A stretch of 64,000 nt of DNA, taken from positions 31,130-95,129 of the forward strand of contig CBDUEV010000004.1 in assembly GCA_965366365.1 (NCBI GenBank), written 5' to 3'. Below the pieces are notes generated by a model. That model ran no database searches. It saw nothing but the letters and a program-made list of their open reading frames with translations, and had not been told where the DNA came from. Made by a program: the position numbers and the translations under genes. This DNA comes from CBDUEV01 sp965366365 (GTDB taxonomy: Bacteria > Actinomycetota > Acidimicrobiia > Spongiisociales > JAENVV01). Of this stretch, positions 8,510 to 16,983 are shown in pieces. Each line of letters opens with the position of its first letter. Positions within the stretch are counted from its first letter, which is position 1.

Positions 8510-10342
8510 CTACTCCACCGTCACGGTCTTGGCCAGGTTGCGCGGCTTGTCGACGTCGAGGCCGCGCGCTTTTGCAATGGAGTACGCAAACAGTTGGAGG
8601 GGGACGACGGCGGTGACTGGCGAAATGAGCTCCGGCGCCTCAGGAATCCAGGCCACATCGTCAGCGATCCGCTCCCCCTCCGAGTCGCCCTCGGTGAGCA
8701 CCATGAACAGGCCGGCTGCCCGGGCCTTCATCTCCTCCATGTTCGAGAGGGTCTTGCCGTGCAAGTGGCTGCGGGTGGCGACTCCCACGACGAGAACGCC
8801 TTCCTCGATGAGGGCGATCGGCCCGTGTTTCATCTCGCCGGCCGGGTATCCCTCCGCCCGCACGTACGCGATCTCCTTGAGCTTCAACGCACCTTCCAGC
8901 GCGATCGGGAATGAGACCCCCCGACCGAGAAAGAAGACATCCCGCACGTTCTCGTATTTGCGCGCCTGCGCCATCACCGAGTCCGCCCCCTCCAGGAGTT
9001 TCTCGACCTGGGCGGGAAGCTCCTTGATCGCCTCCGCCATCACCTCGATGGTGGCGCCATCGAGCGAACCACGTATTTGCGCCAGATAGAGGGCCAGTAT
9101 CTGCATGACGACGAGCTGGCAGACGAAGGTCTTGGTGGAGGCAACGCCGATCTCGGGGCCGGCCCGTGTGTAGAGAACGGCATCCGAGGCGCGCGCCATC
9201 GACGAATCCACCACATTGGTGGTCGACACAACGTACGCACCCTGAGCAGCCGCGTACTGGATGGCGGCCAGCGTGTCAGCCGTCTCCCCCGATTGGCTCA
9301 TGCCGATCACCATCGTCCGGTCGTCGAGAACCGGGTCGCGGTAACGAAACTCCGAGGCGATGTCGATCTCCACGGGGATGCGCGTCCACCGTTCAATGGC
9401 GTACTTGGCCATCAGGCCGGCGTGGTAGGACGTCCCACAGGCCACGATGAACACCTTGTCGAACGTTCGCGCCTCCCGCGCCGTGAGGCCCAGTTCCGGC
9501 AGGTGGAGATGGTTGCCGGCATCGATGCGGCCGGCCAGGGTGTCCGCGATGGCTTTCGGTTGCTCGTGGATCTCCTTGAGCATGAAGTCGTCATAACCGC
9601 CGCGTTCAGCCGATTCCAGGTCCCATTCGATCTCGCGGATATCGGCTTCGACCACATTGCCGGCCAAGTCGGTGAGCCGGACTCCCCCGCTCGTCAGCTC
9701 CACCACGTTGTCGTCGCCCACGATCATCACCGTTCGCGTGTGTTCGAGGATGGCCGGGATATCCGACGCCAGGAAGGTTTCGTTCTCTCCCAAGCCCACC
9801 ACGAGGGGGCTTCCGCGCCGGGCCGCCACCACCAGCTCGGGATCGGCTTTCCGCACGACGGCGATCGCCAGCGAGCCCACTGCCTTCTCCATGATGCCAC
9901 CGACGATCTCTGCCAGCGGTCGGTCGCCCATCGACTCCACGAGATGCGCCACGACCTCCGTATCGGTGTCAGACGAGAACGTGTGTCCATCTGCGACGAG
10001 CTCATCGCGCAGGGCCGCGTAGTTTTCGATGATGCCGTTGTGGACCACAGCCACTTCAGACGAGCAGTCCATCTGCGGATGAGCGTTCTTCGTGACGGGC
10101 GCTCCGTGGGTGGCCCACCGAGTGTGTCCGATCCCGACGGTTCCCTCGTACTCACCCGCGTCGGCGGCGATGGTGGCCGCCAGATCGGCGATCCGGCCGG
10201 CCGTCTTCGTCGAGGCGAGCTCGCCGTCGTGCATGATGGCCACCCCTGCCGAGTCATAACCCCGGTACTCGAGCCGGGCGAGTCCTGAGACGAGGATGGA
10301 TTGGGCCGGCTTCGAGCCGACATAGCCTACGATTCCGCACAT
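8510..10342 (-). CDS. glmS: Glutamine--fructose-6-phosphate aminotransferase (isomerizing)
   Basis: Makes glucosamine-6-phosphate from fructose-6-phosphate and glutamine, the first step towards UDP-GlcNAc for peptidoglycan. The protein has 610 residues, the usual length. The N-terminal class II glutaminase domain begins MCGIVGYVG with catalytic Cys2, and HTRWATHG and NGIIENY follow. Two SIS sugar-isomerase domains follow (GTSYHAG, SQSGETADTL; second half with EGALKLKEI), and the C terminus is the conserved LAKTVTVE. The start has a good Shine-Dalgarno (AGGAAGG, seven bases away). In-frame codons upstream to 10579 do not resemble GlmS and are leader. Confidence 0.97.
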   Translation of the reverse strand: MCGIVGYVGSKPAQSILVSGLARLEYRGYDSAGVAIMHDGELASTKTAGRIADLAATIAADAGEYEGTVGIGHTRWATHGAPVTKNAHPQMDCSSEVAVVHNGIIENYAALRDELVADGHTFSSDTDTEVVAHLVESMGDRPLAEIVGGIMEKAVGSLAIAVVRKADPELVVAARRGSPLVVGLGENETFLASDIPAILEHTRTVMIVGDDNVVELTSGGVRLTDLAGNVVEADIREIEWDLESAERGGYDDFMLKEIHEQPKAIADTLAGRIDAGNHLHLPELGLTAREARTFDKVFIVACGTSYHAGLMAKYAIERWTRIPVEIDIASEFRYRDPVLDDRTMVIGMSQSGETADTLAAIQYAAAQGAYVVSTTNVVDSSMARASDAVLYTRAGPEIGVASTKTFVCQLVVMQILALYLAQIRGSLDGATIEVMAEAIKELPAQVEKLLEGADSVMAQARKYENVRDVFFLGRGVSFPIALEGALKLKEIAYVRAEGYPAGEMKHGPIALIEEGVLVVGVATRSHLHGKTLSNMEEMKARAAGLFMVLTEGDSEGERIADDVAWIPEAPELISPVTAVVPLQLFAYSIAKARGLDVDKPRNLAKTVTVE

Positions 10343-10704
10343 GGGCGAACCTTCCTGGTGCGGACCAGACTCACCACGGTTCCGTCTGGAACCCTCACAC
10401 CGTTGCGTTCTTGTCCCCGACGTTGCCATTCGGGTTTTGAGGGACCGTGAGAGGTCCACTTCCGCATCGTTACGACCGTGAGCAGCCGAGAGGGCATCCG
10501 CCGATACCGGATCGCTCCGGAGTTTCGATACTCCCTCTTCCTCGTCACCCCGACGAAGGGCCGGGGTCAGGCGCTTCAAACACGAGCCTGGTCAATCAGT
10601 TGTAGCCGCAGCTTACCGTGGCCTGCCCTCTCGGAAAACCAACCGAAGAACCAAAACCGAAGAAGCGGCATAAAGGCACACCGTCGGGCGACCGATAGGT
10701 AACT
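10343..10704. other. Intergenic leader between glmS and the zinc-ribbon gene, with three inverted repeats
   Basis: This 362-base gap separates divergent genes. It holds three short perfect inverted repeats, read in the plus direction: GGTTCC-4-GGAACC (10378-10393), GGACC-6-GGTCC (10442-10457) and GGAGT-6-ACTCC (10519-10534). All lie in the presumed glmS leader. Near the other end a sequence CCGAAGAA occurs twice (about 10640-10665). No open reading frame here looks real, and I do not see the conserved core of a glmS ribozyme. Repeats this short can arise by chance. Confidence 0.35.
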
Positions 10705-11439
10705 ATGCGTGCCTGCCCCAGTTGTACCCAGCCCTTACCCACTGACGCCGCCACCTGCCCATCCTGCGGAGCGGAGACCTCGGCCGGTGTTCCCTTCACG
10801 GCCGGCAACGTGGACCCGTGGGGTACTGCCCCTGCAGCCTCCGTCCCGACCGCCTCCTCAGGAGCGGTGCCTCCCCCGCTGCCGCTCAACACCCCGCCCC
10901 CTTCCAGCGGCCAGAGTTCCCGAGGAGGCTTCCCCACCTGGGCGAAGGTGCTCCTCGCCGTCGTGGCCCTCCTCATCGTGTTGGGCGGGGCAGGTGCCTT
11001 CTTCCTGGTCAGGGCATTCCGCAGCATCGACCCCGAAACCATCGAAGGTCTCGGTGTGACCTCCGACGGCGGCTTCACAACCTTCGACGGCGAGGCGCTC
11101 CAGGTGGCCGGACTCGACGGTCTACAGATCGGAGAATGCGTGACGACCGACGGCGCCCCAGCACCCTGTTCGGCCGCCCACGAGTACGAGGTCTTCCACA
11201 TCGTCTCGATGCCCGGCTCGGACTACCCGGGGTTCGATGAGGTGTTCGACGCCTCGTCTGGGGAATGCACGGACGCCTTCGAGCAGTACGTGGGAATCGA
11301 CTATTTCGAGTCGGAGTTCTTCCTGGATGCCTTTCCCTCATCGGAGGAGGCCTGGCAAGCGGGAGATCAAGTCATACGGTGTGTCGCCTACGACCCGTTC
11401 GATGAGATCACCGGGTCGATCCGTGGGGCCGCCAGCTGA
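10705..11439 (+). CDS. Zinc-ribbon membrane protein with septum-formation-type domain
   Basis: Protein of 244 residues. The N-terminal zinc ribbon has two CPSC motifs (CPSC at 4-7 and 18-21). A low-complexity Pro/Ser region and one transmembrane helix follow (about 78-97, VLLAVVALLIVLGGAGAF). The extracytoplasmic C-terminal domain has paired cysteines (GECVTT, APCSAAHEYEVF, GECTDAFEQYVG, IRCVAYD). This matches the actinobacterial 'septum formation' domain often found in small membrane proteins; the mechanistic role is unclear. The start ATG has only a weak AGG upstream. Confidence 0.75.
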   Translation: MRACPSCTQPLPTDAATCPSCGAETSAGVPFTAGNVDPWGTAPAASVPTASSGAVPPPLPLNTPPPSSGQSSRGGFPTWAKVLLAVVALLIVLGGAGAFFLVRAFRSIDPETIEGLGVTSDGGFTTFDGEALQVAGLDGLQIGECVTTDGAPAPCSAAHEYEVFHIVSMPGSDYPGFDEVFDASSGECTDAFEQYVGIDYFESEFFLDAFPSSEEAWQAGDQVIRCVAYDPFDEITGSIRGAAS

Positions 11440-11442
11440 GAG

Positions 11443-12234
11443 TCAGCGAGCCGACGCACCACCGACCACCCACGCTCCCCCAAAGCCAGAGGCATTGGCC
11501 ACCGCATGGACGATCGTCGGCGCCACCGTGCTCCGGGCGCTGAGGCGCAGCAAGCAGAAGCCTGCACCGATGATGGCGGAAGCGCCGACTCCTCCCAGCT
11601 CGACGGCCGCCGCTGAGCCGACGCCGAGGCGCCGCGGTGCTCCCCCTCGGTACGAGCCCATCGTCTGCCAGGTGGGGATCACATGCCACAACCCGAACAG
11701 CGCGCTGGAGGCCCAGACCGCGCCCCGAGGGGACATGGTTTTCGAAAACCAGCCGAGCAGTAGTCCACGGAACACCGTCTCCTCGAACAGGGCGGTGCCG
11801 AGTGGAATGCGAACCAGCATCTGCAACGCAGCCTCAGCCGGTGGAGCTCCTGCCGCTCGTTCGTCGTGCAGCCAAGCACGGGACACGGGATGCCGCAGCG
11901 CCACGATTGTGCCCCCCAAGGCGGCCAGCGCCCACGGAGCCCCTGACCGGACACCGCGCCTGACGGCTCCGGCTCCGAGGCCGAGATCCTCCCGAGAAAG
12001 CCCCATCCGGCGAGCGAGAGTCACGACTCCGCCGGTGGCGGCGGTGTTGAAGATCACGTACGCCCAAGGCGGAAACACCAGGTTCTGAAGGACGTTCCAC
12101 GTGGCAAGGCCCATGAGGAGCCGGCCGGTGGTCGTCTCGACTTCTCCGTCGGTGACGGCGGTCGCATCGCAATCCGTCCGCGGGGGCGGCCTGCGCTGGT
12201 TCCCGGAGAAGCGGGTCGATCGGGGGAGGTTCAC
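11443..12234 (-). CDS. CPBP-family intramembrane metalloprotease
   Basis: Protein of 263 residues with about six hydrophobic helices. It carries the CPBP (Abi/CAAX-protease-like) catalytic motifs: EETVFRG in the middle and FGLWHV about 30 residues later, a Glu-Glu, Arg and His set that can bind metal in the membrane. Substrate unknown. It begins with GTG overlapping the TGA of the formate dehydrogenase Fe-S gene (GTGA), so it is translationally coupled to that operon. This is an unusual neighbour for a formate dehydrogenase. It converges on the zinc-ribbon gene with three bases between stops. Confidence 0.85.
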   Translation of the reverse strand: MNLPRSTRFSGNQRRPPPRTDCDATAVTDGEVETTTGRLLMGLATWNVLQNLVFPPWAYVIFNTAATGGVVTLARRMGLSREDLGLGAGAVRRGVRSGAPWALAALGGTIVALRHPVSRAWLHDERAAGAPPAEAALQMLVRIPLGTALFEETVFRGLLLGWFSKTMSPRGAVWASSALFGLWHVIPTWQTMGSYRGGAPRRLGVGSAAAVELGGVGASAIIGAGFCLLRLSARSTVAPTIVHAVANASGFGGAWVVGGASAR

Positions 12235-13202
12235 TGCCGGCGAGCTGCCCGCAACACCTCGTCGATCGGGGTGGTGGCGAGATCGGCCGGAAGGTTCTGA
12301 ACGTAGTCATATCCGAACCGGCCCTTGATACACAGGTTCCCCGCCGTGACCGAATGGTCCATCGGGGACATCACCTTGACGATGCGATTGTCCTGGACGT
12401 GGAGCTCCAGGTTGCACCCGACTCCGCAGTACGAGCAGATGGTCTTGGTGACCGTCTGTCGTTCCTCGTCCCACACCTCAGCCCTCCTCAGCTCGTACTC
12501 CGACCGAAACACCAGCGCGTTCGTCGGACAGACGGCGATGCAGTTTCCGCAGAACACGCACGCAGAGTCTCCCAGCGGAATGTCCAACTCGGTCGAGATG
12601 TGCGCATCGAAGCCCCGCCCGGCCACGGAGATGGCAAATGTGTTCTGAGCGTCCAGCCCGCACGCCTCGACGCACTTGTAGCAAAGAATGCACTTGCTGT
12701 AATCGCGGACGTACAGGTCATTGTCGACCTTGACCGCCTGGGCCACCGTGGCAGCCTCGTGCCCATCGGTCGGGTCGTGATGCCCGGCATGCCGACCGGA
12801 ACGATCGCCGTCGGCGACCGGCGGCGCCGGCGGGCCGTAGCGCTCGCCGTCGGCCCCGTACCTGGCGATCCAGCCGGCCAGGGCCTCATCAGCCTGCGAG
12901 AGGTCCACCGAGGAGGCCAGGAACTCCAGCACCATCTTTCGCGAGTGGCGGACCCGTTCTGAATCGGTGTGCACCACCATGCCGGGTTCCGCCGGACGCG
13001 AACAGGCTGGGACCAGCGTGCGACTGTTCTCCACCTCCACGACGCACACCCGACACACGTTGACCGGTGTCAACGTCTCCAGGTAGCAGAGGGTTGGGGT
13101 GTCGATTCCCTGCGAGCGACATGCCTCCAACAGGGTGGCGCCGCGGGGCACGGTCACCTGGCGACCGTCGACAGTGATCTCGATCGTGCCCTCCTGGATC
13201 AC
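12231..13202 (-). CDS. Formate dehydrogenase Fe-S subunit (equivalent to the N-terminal half of FdhA)
   Basis: Electron-transfer subunit of 323 residues. Domains in order: a plant-type [2Fe-2S] domain (Cys39, 50, 53, 67), a His-containing linker (HSRKMVLEFL plus a His/Asp-rich stretch), two [4Fe-4S] ferredoxin motifs (Cys171/174/177/181 and 215/218/221/225), and a molybdopterin-oxidoreductase [4Fe-4S] domain (Cys256/259/263/291). That last domain normally belongs to the same chain as the Mo-binding domains; here it stops right after it (LPADLATTP) and the rest is a separate gene at 15019-16905. Start is GTG overlapping the previous TGA (GTGA). The in-frame extension to 13409 lies inside the upstream gene and was rejected. 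Confidence 0.9.
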   Translation of the reverse strand: MIQEGTIEITVDGRQVTVPRGATLLEACRSQGIDTPTLCYLETLTPVNVCRVCVVEVENSRTLVPACSRPAEPGMVVHTDSERVRHSRKMVLEFLASSVDLSQADEALAGWIARYGADGERYGPPAPPVADGDRSGRHAGHHDPTDGHEAATVAQAVKVDNDLYVRDYSKCILCYKCVEACGLDAQNTFAISVAGRGFDAHISTELDIPLGDSACVFCGNCIAVCPTNALVFRSEYELRRAEVWDEERQTVTKTICSYCGVGCNLELHVQDNRIVKVMSPMDHSVTAGNLCIKGRFGYDYVQNLPADLATTPIDEVLRAARRQ

Positions 13203-15019
13203 GAGGCGCCTCCCACCAAGCCGAGCCGAATCGCCGAGCGGACGGCAGACGCGGCGGTATGTCCCAGTCCGCAGATCGAGGCGTCTTTCATCGCCCGGTC
13301 GATCTCGTCGATGAGACCGATGTCTGCTTTGCCGGAGCCCGCCAGCGTCCTGGACAAAGCCTCTTCCACACGGACCGTGCCCACTCTGCACGGCACACAT
13401 TGCCCACATGATTCGTCTCGGAAGAACTGGGCGATGCGACGCACCACGGGCGCCAGGTTGGTGCCTTCCCCGAAGACCATGATCACCCCGGAGCCGAGCG
13501 AGACGCCGGCCTCCCGTGCGCCGGCGAAAGTCAGGGGGATTTCCAGCCGATCCGGCCCGACGAAAGACCCTGCCGCGCCGCCGAGGAGCACCGCCTGAAT
13601 CTGGCCGATTGCGCCACCCGCCATTTCGATGAGGTCGCCGAGGGTGGCGCCGAACTCCACTTCGTAGACGCCGCGGCGCTCCACCGCACCCGACAGACAG
13701 AAGAGCTTCGTCCCGCTCGAGTCGGCCGTGCCTGTCTCGGCGAAAGCCTTTCCCCCCTCCCGCACGATGGGCAGCACGTTGACGAGGGTTTCGACATTGT
13801 TGACGACTGTTGGTTTTCCGAAGAGGCCGCTCACGGTCGGGAACGGCGGCTTGTTGCGCGGCTCGCCTCGGAACCCCTCGATGGAGTTCATGAGCGCAGT
13901 CTCCTCACCACAGATGTACGCCCCCTGCCCTCTCCGCAGTTCGATCTCGAAGCCGGTTTCCGAACCCATCAGATTCGGACCCAGCAGGGAGTTCTGACGG
14001 GCGACAGCCAAGGCCCGTTGGAGCCGATCCGTGGCCACGGGATATTCCCCCCGGATGTAGAGGTAGCCCTTCTGGGCGCCGATCGCCACACCGGCGATGG
14101 TCATCGACTCGATCACCGCGAACGGATCCTCCTCCATGATCACGCGATCTTTGAAGGTTCCTGGCTCCGACTCATCGGCGTTGCAGATCACGTACCTGGA
14201 TTCGTCTGCCGAGCGCGCTACCGCCTCCCATTTGGCGCCGGCAGGGAAGGCGGCCCCTCCACGGCCCCGCAGGTTGGCCGAGGTCACCTCGGCCAGCACC
14301 TGGTCCGGCCCGATTTCCAGTGCCTTGGCAAGAGCTTCGTAACCCCCGAGCGTGCGATAGGCGGCCAGGTCGAGAGGATCGGCCATCCCGATCCGCGCCA
14401 GGAGACGCAAGCCCGCCTGGCCCTGCTGAGGCAGCGGAGCTCCCGCCGAAGAGTCGAGATCACCATTCATGAAGGCGGCAGTCGCCTCGAAGGTCGCCCC
14501 GGTCAGCACGACATCGTTGTGGCCGGCTACCTGACCGAAGCAGGCGGGGGCTCGATCGCACTGCCCAAGACAGGGGCTCCGCACCCATGTGGCGTCACCG
14601 ACCACCGACCCCGGCGGCCCGATCTCGGTCTCCAGCCTGGACAGCAAGGTGTCGGCCCCGAAAGGGGCGCATCCGACATCGTCACACACATGGAGGACTC
14701 GAGCCGGCTGTTCGGTGGTGGAGAGCATCGCATAGAAGCTCGCCACGCCGTAGGCGTCGGCAGGGGGAACGGACAACCTCCTGCAGACATACATGAGGCC
14801 ACCCTCGGAGATCCATCCGATCTCGGCCTGGAGGGCGGCGAGCGCCGGGAGAAGCTCGTGGCGACGCTCCCGGGCTTCCCGACCAAGCCGAGCCACCCGG
14901 GCGTCGAGGGGATCACGTTCCAGCGATCCCTCCCACGCCGTGGCGGGAGCTCCCAGTTCTGCGTCCACGGCCTGGCGTTCCCGAGCGGTGGGTTGGGCGT
15001 TGGAGAACCGGAGATCCAT
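13199..15019 (-). CDS. Fused NuoE/NuoF-type diaphorase subunit of formate dehydrogenase
   Basis: NAD(P)H-reacting subunit of 606 residues linking formate oxidation to pyridine nucleotide. Residues 30-165 form a NuoE-like thioredoxin-fold [2Fe-2S] domain with Cys112, 117, 150 and 154. Residues 210-606 form a NuoF-like domain: FMN site GRGGAAFPAG (252-261), CNADESEPGTFKDR, CGEETALMNSIEG and a terminal [4Fe-4S] site with Cys538, 541, 544 and 583. The start ATG shares its A with the stop of fdhA (TGATG), and its stop overlaps the Fe-S gene (GTGA), so the three are tightly coupled. E-F fusions are known in soluble formate dehydrogenases and hydrogenases; NAD versus NADP cannot be told by eye. Confidence 0.92.
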   Translation of the reverse strand: MDLRFSNAQPTARERQAVDAELGAPATAWEGSLERDPLDARVARLGREARERRHELLPALAALQAEIGWISEGGLMYVCRRLSVPPADAYGVASFYAMLSTTEQPARVLHVCDDVGCAPFGADTLLSRLETEIGPPGSVVGDATWVRSPCLGQCDRAPACFGQVAGHNDVVLTGATFEATAAFMNGDLDSSAGAPLPQQGQAGLRLLARIGMADPLDLAAYRTLGGYEALAKALEIGPDQVLAEVTSANLRGRGGAAFPAGAKWEAVARSADESRYVICNADESEPGTFKDRVIMEEDPFAVIESMTIAGVAIGAQKGYLYIRGEYPVATDRLQRALAVARQNSLLGPNLMGSETGFEIELRRGQGAYICGEETALMNSIEGFRGEPRNKPPFPTVSGLFGKPTVVNNVETLVNVLPIVREGGKAFAETGTADSSGTKLFCLSGAVERRGVYEVEFGATLGDLIEMAGGAIGQIQAVLLGGAAGSFVGPDRLEIPLTFAGAREAGVSLGSGVIMVFGEGTNLAPVVRRIAQFFRDESCGQCVPCRVGTVRVEEALSRTLAGSGKADIGLIDEIDRAMKDASICGLGHTAASAVRSAIRLGLVGGAS

Positions 15020-16905
15020 CAGCCCGTCCTCTCGACCCGAATGGCCGTCGCTTTGAACTCGGCGGTCCCCGACTTCGGATCCCAGTCGTCGAGGGTGATC
15101 AGATTCACGTCGACTTCGTCGGGAAAATGGAGGGTTGTGAACATGAGTCCGGGTCGCAAGCCTTCTCGGATGAGAACCGGAGCGTGGAGCTCGCCCCGGC
15201 GAGAAACCACCTTGACCAGCTCCCCGTCGGTCACAGCCAGCCGGGCGGCGTCCTCGGGACTCATCTCCAGCACTCCGCCCGATCGGCGCGGTGAGGAATA
15301 GCCGCCCGACAGCACACCGGTGTTGTAGGAGTCCAGGTGCCGTCCGGTGGTGAGACGAATCGGGTAGTCCGCAGTGATCTCGTCGGTGGGGGGCGAATGC
15401 AACACCACCGAGAAGGGCGCCTTCTGCTCGACGATGGGCTCCCAGAGCCGGGCATGGAGAAACTGTTCCCCCGGATGCTCTTCCGTTGGGCACGGCCATT
15501 GCAGGCCTCCGAGCTCGTCGAGACGCTGGTAGGACATCCCGGCGTGCATCGGCGACAAGGATCGCAGCTCGTCCCACAGGTCCTCGGCACCGGGTCGACC
15601 CCAGTCGTGGCCCATGGTGGCGGCCAGGTCCGAGAGAATCTGTTGGTCGGGCCGGGCATCACCGGGGGGATCCAGCGCCTTGCGCACTCGTTGGACTCGC
15701 CGCTCCGAAGAGGTCACAGTGCCCTCTGCCTCACACCAATCCGCCGCGGCCGGCAGCACGACATCGGCGAGCTCGGCAGTCTTGGTCAAGAACAGATCCT
15801 GGACGACCAGGAATTCCAGGTCGTTCAACAGCCGACGGGTTCGACTCACATCGGCTTCCGACTGTGCCGGGTTTTCCCCGATGACGAACAGTCCCCTCAG
15901 CTCACCACGTTCCATGGCGTCGAACATGAGGGAAAGGTGCCAGCCGCCTCGAGGGGGAACCGCGGCACCCCATACCGCCTCGAACTTCCCGCGCGCCTGC
16001 GGGTCCTCGACGTTCTGGAACCCAGGCAGCTTGTCGGGGAGGGCTCCCATGTCTCCCCCGCCCTGGACGTTGTTCTGCCCACGCACCGGCACAAGGCCTG
16101 ACCCGTACCTGCCGACATGTCCCGTCAGGAGCGCCAGATTGATGAGTGCCAGCACGTTGTCGGTGCCGATGTGGTGCTCGGTGATGCCAAGGGTCCAGCA
16201 CACCTGGGCGGTGGGAGCCTTTGCATAGGCATGGGCCAGCTCACGAATGACCTCGGCGGGGACCTTCGTCACCTCTGCTGCTCGGTCGAGCGTCCATTCT
16301 TCGACGGCTTTGGAGTATTCCTCGAATCCCGTCGTCGCCCGGGCAACGAATTCCTCGTTGACCAGGCCTGCCGCGATGATTTCGCGTCCGACCGCATTGG
16401 CGAGAGGGATGTCGGTGCCCACGTCGATGCCGAGCCAGACGTCGGCCCACTGGGCGGTTTCGGAACGTCGCGGGTCCACCGCGTACACCCTGGCTCCGTT
16501 GTGGATTCCCTTGAGGACATGGTGGAAGAAGATGGGGTGGGCCGAACGCGCATTCGACCCCCACATGACGATGAGGTCACACTGCTCGATCTCCTCGTAC
16601 GAGCTCGTCCCGCCTCCTGCCCCGAGTACTGCCGCCAGACCGGCGACGCTGGGAGCGTGTCAGGTCCGGTTACACGAGTCGATGTTGTTCGTCCCCAGGA
16701 CAACGCGTCCGAACTTCTGGGCGAGGTAGTTGGTCTCGTTGGTGGCCTTCGAGCAGGAGAACATCCCGAGCGCTTCGCCGCCATGGGCCTTTTCGATGCT
16801 GCCCAGTCCGGCCGCCGCAGCGGCCAGCGCTTCGTCCCAGGTGGCGGGCTGGAGTGTTCCGTCACGCCGGACGAGGGGCGTTGTCAAGCGAGGTTGGCGT
16901 GCCAT
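15019..16905 (-). CDS. fdhA: Formate dehydrogenase catalytic subunit, selenocysteine-containing (UGA at 16660-16662)
   Basis: Molybdenum/tungsten bis-MGD catalytic subunit, 628 residues with selenocysteine at residue 82. An in-frame TGA (16662-16660) falls at NIDSCNRT-U-HAPSVAGL, exactly where formate dehydrogenases carry the Mo-ligating Cys or Sec followed by His. The frame continues for 546 codons with conserved sequence (IVMWGSNAR, GQNNVQGGGDMG, SYNTGVLSGG). A SECIS-like hairpin follows the UGA. The start ATG at 16905 has GGGAGG eight bases upstream. The usual N-terminal [4Fe-4S] domain is missing and is encoded by 12231-13202. It would oxidise formate to CO2 or do the reverse. A TATCGT hexamer inside a small palindrome (16939-16950) may be its own promoter. 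Confidence 0.93.
16631..16647 (-). promoter_or_regulatory. Bacterial SECIS element within fdhA
   Basis: Directly downstream of the UGA, mRNA bases 16-21 (GUCGCC) pair with bases 27-32 (GGCGGC, counting U of UGA as 1), including one U-G pair, around the loop GGUCU at bases 22-26. As I recall the Escherichia coli fdhF SECIS, it has the same loop at the same distance and a key U at position 17, and these are the SelB-recognised bases. Here base 17 is also U. Confidence 0.85.
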
Positions 16906-16938
16906 CTTCATCACCTCCCTTCGCGTTGCGTCACCCTC

Positions 16939-16950
16939 ACGATAGATCGT
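16939..16950 (-). promoter_or_regulatory. Palindrome overlapping a putative -10 upstream of fdhA
   Basis: A 12-base perfect palindrome (ACGAT-2-ATCGT) contains TATCGT on the minus strand. Transcription would start about 26 bases before the fdhA ATG, leaving room for its GGGAGG site. It may be a promoter with an operator, letting fdhA be controlled separately from fhs. Confidence 0.35.
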
Positions 16951-16983
16951 CAAGGGCTCGTCCCGCGGCCGCGGGACCGACCC

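Noticed and set aside
9077..10288. Long plus-strand open frame over glmS
   Set aside because: Shadow of glmS; composition is His/Arg-rich and matches nothing.
10343..10704. glmS ribozyme in the leader
   Set aside because: I see no match to the conserved ribozyme core, and the element is known mainly from Firmicutes.
16660..16662. Reading the in-frame TGA in fdhA as a frameshift or nonsense mutation making a pseudogene
   Set aside because: The frame on both sides is the same, the residue position is the Mo-ligand site, and a SECIS-type hairpin with GGUCU follows.
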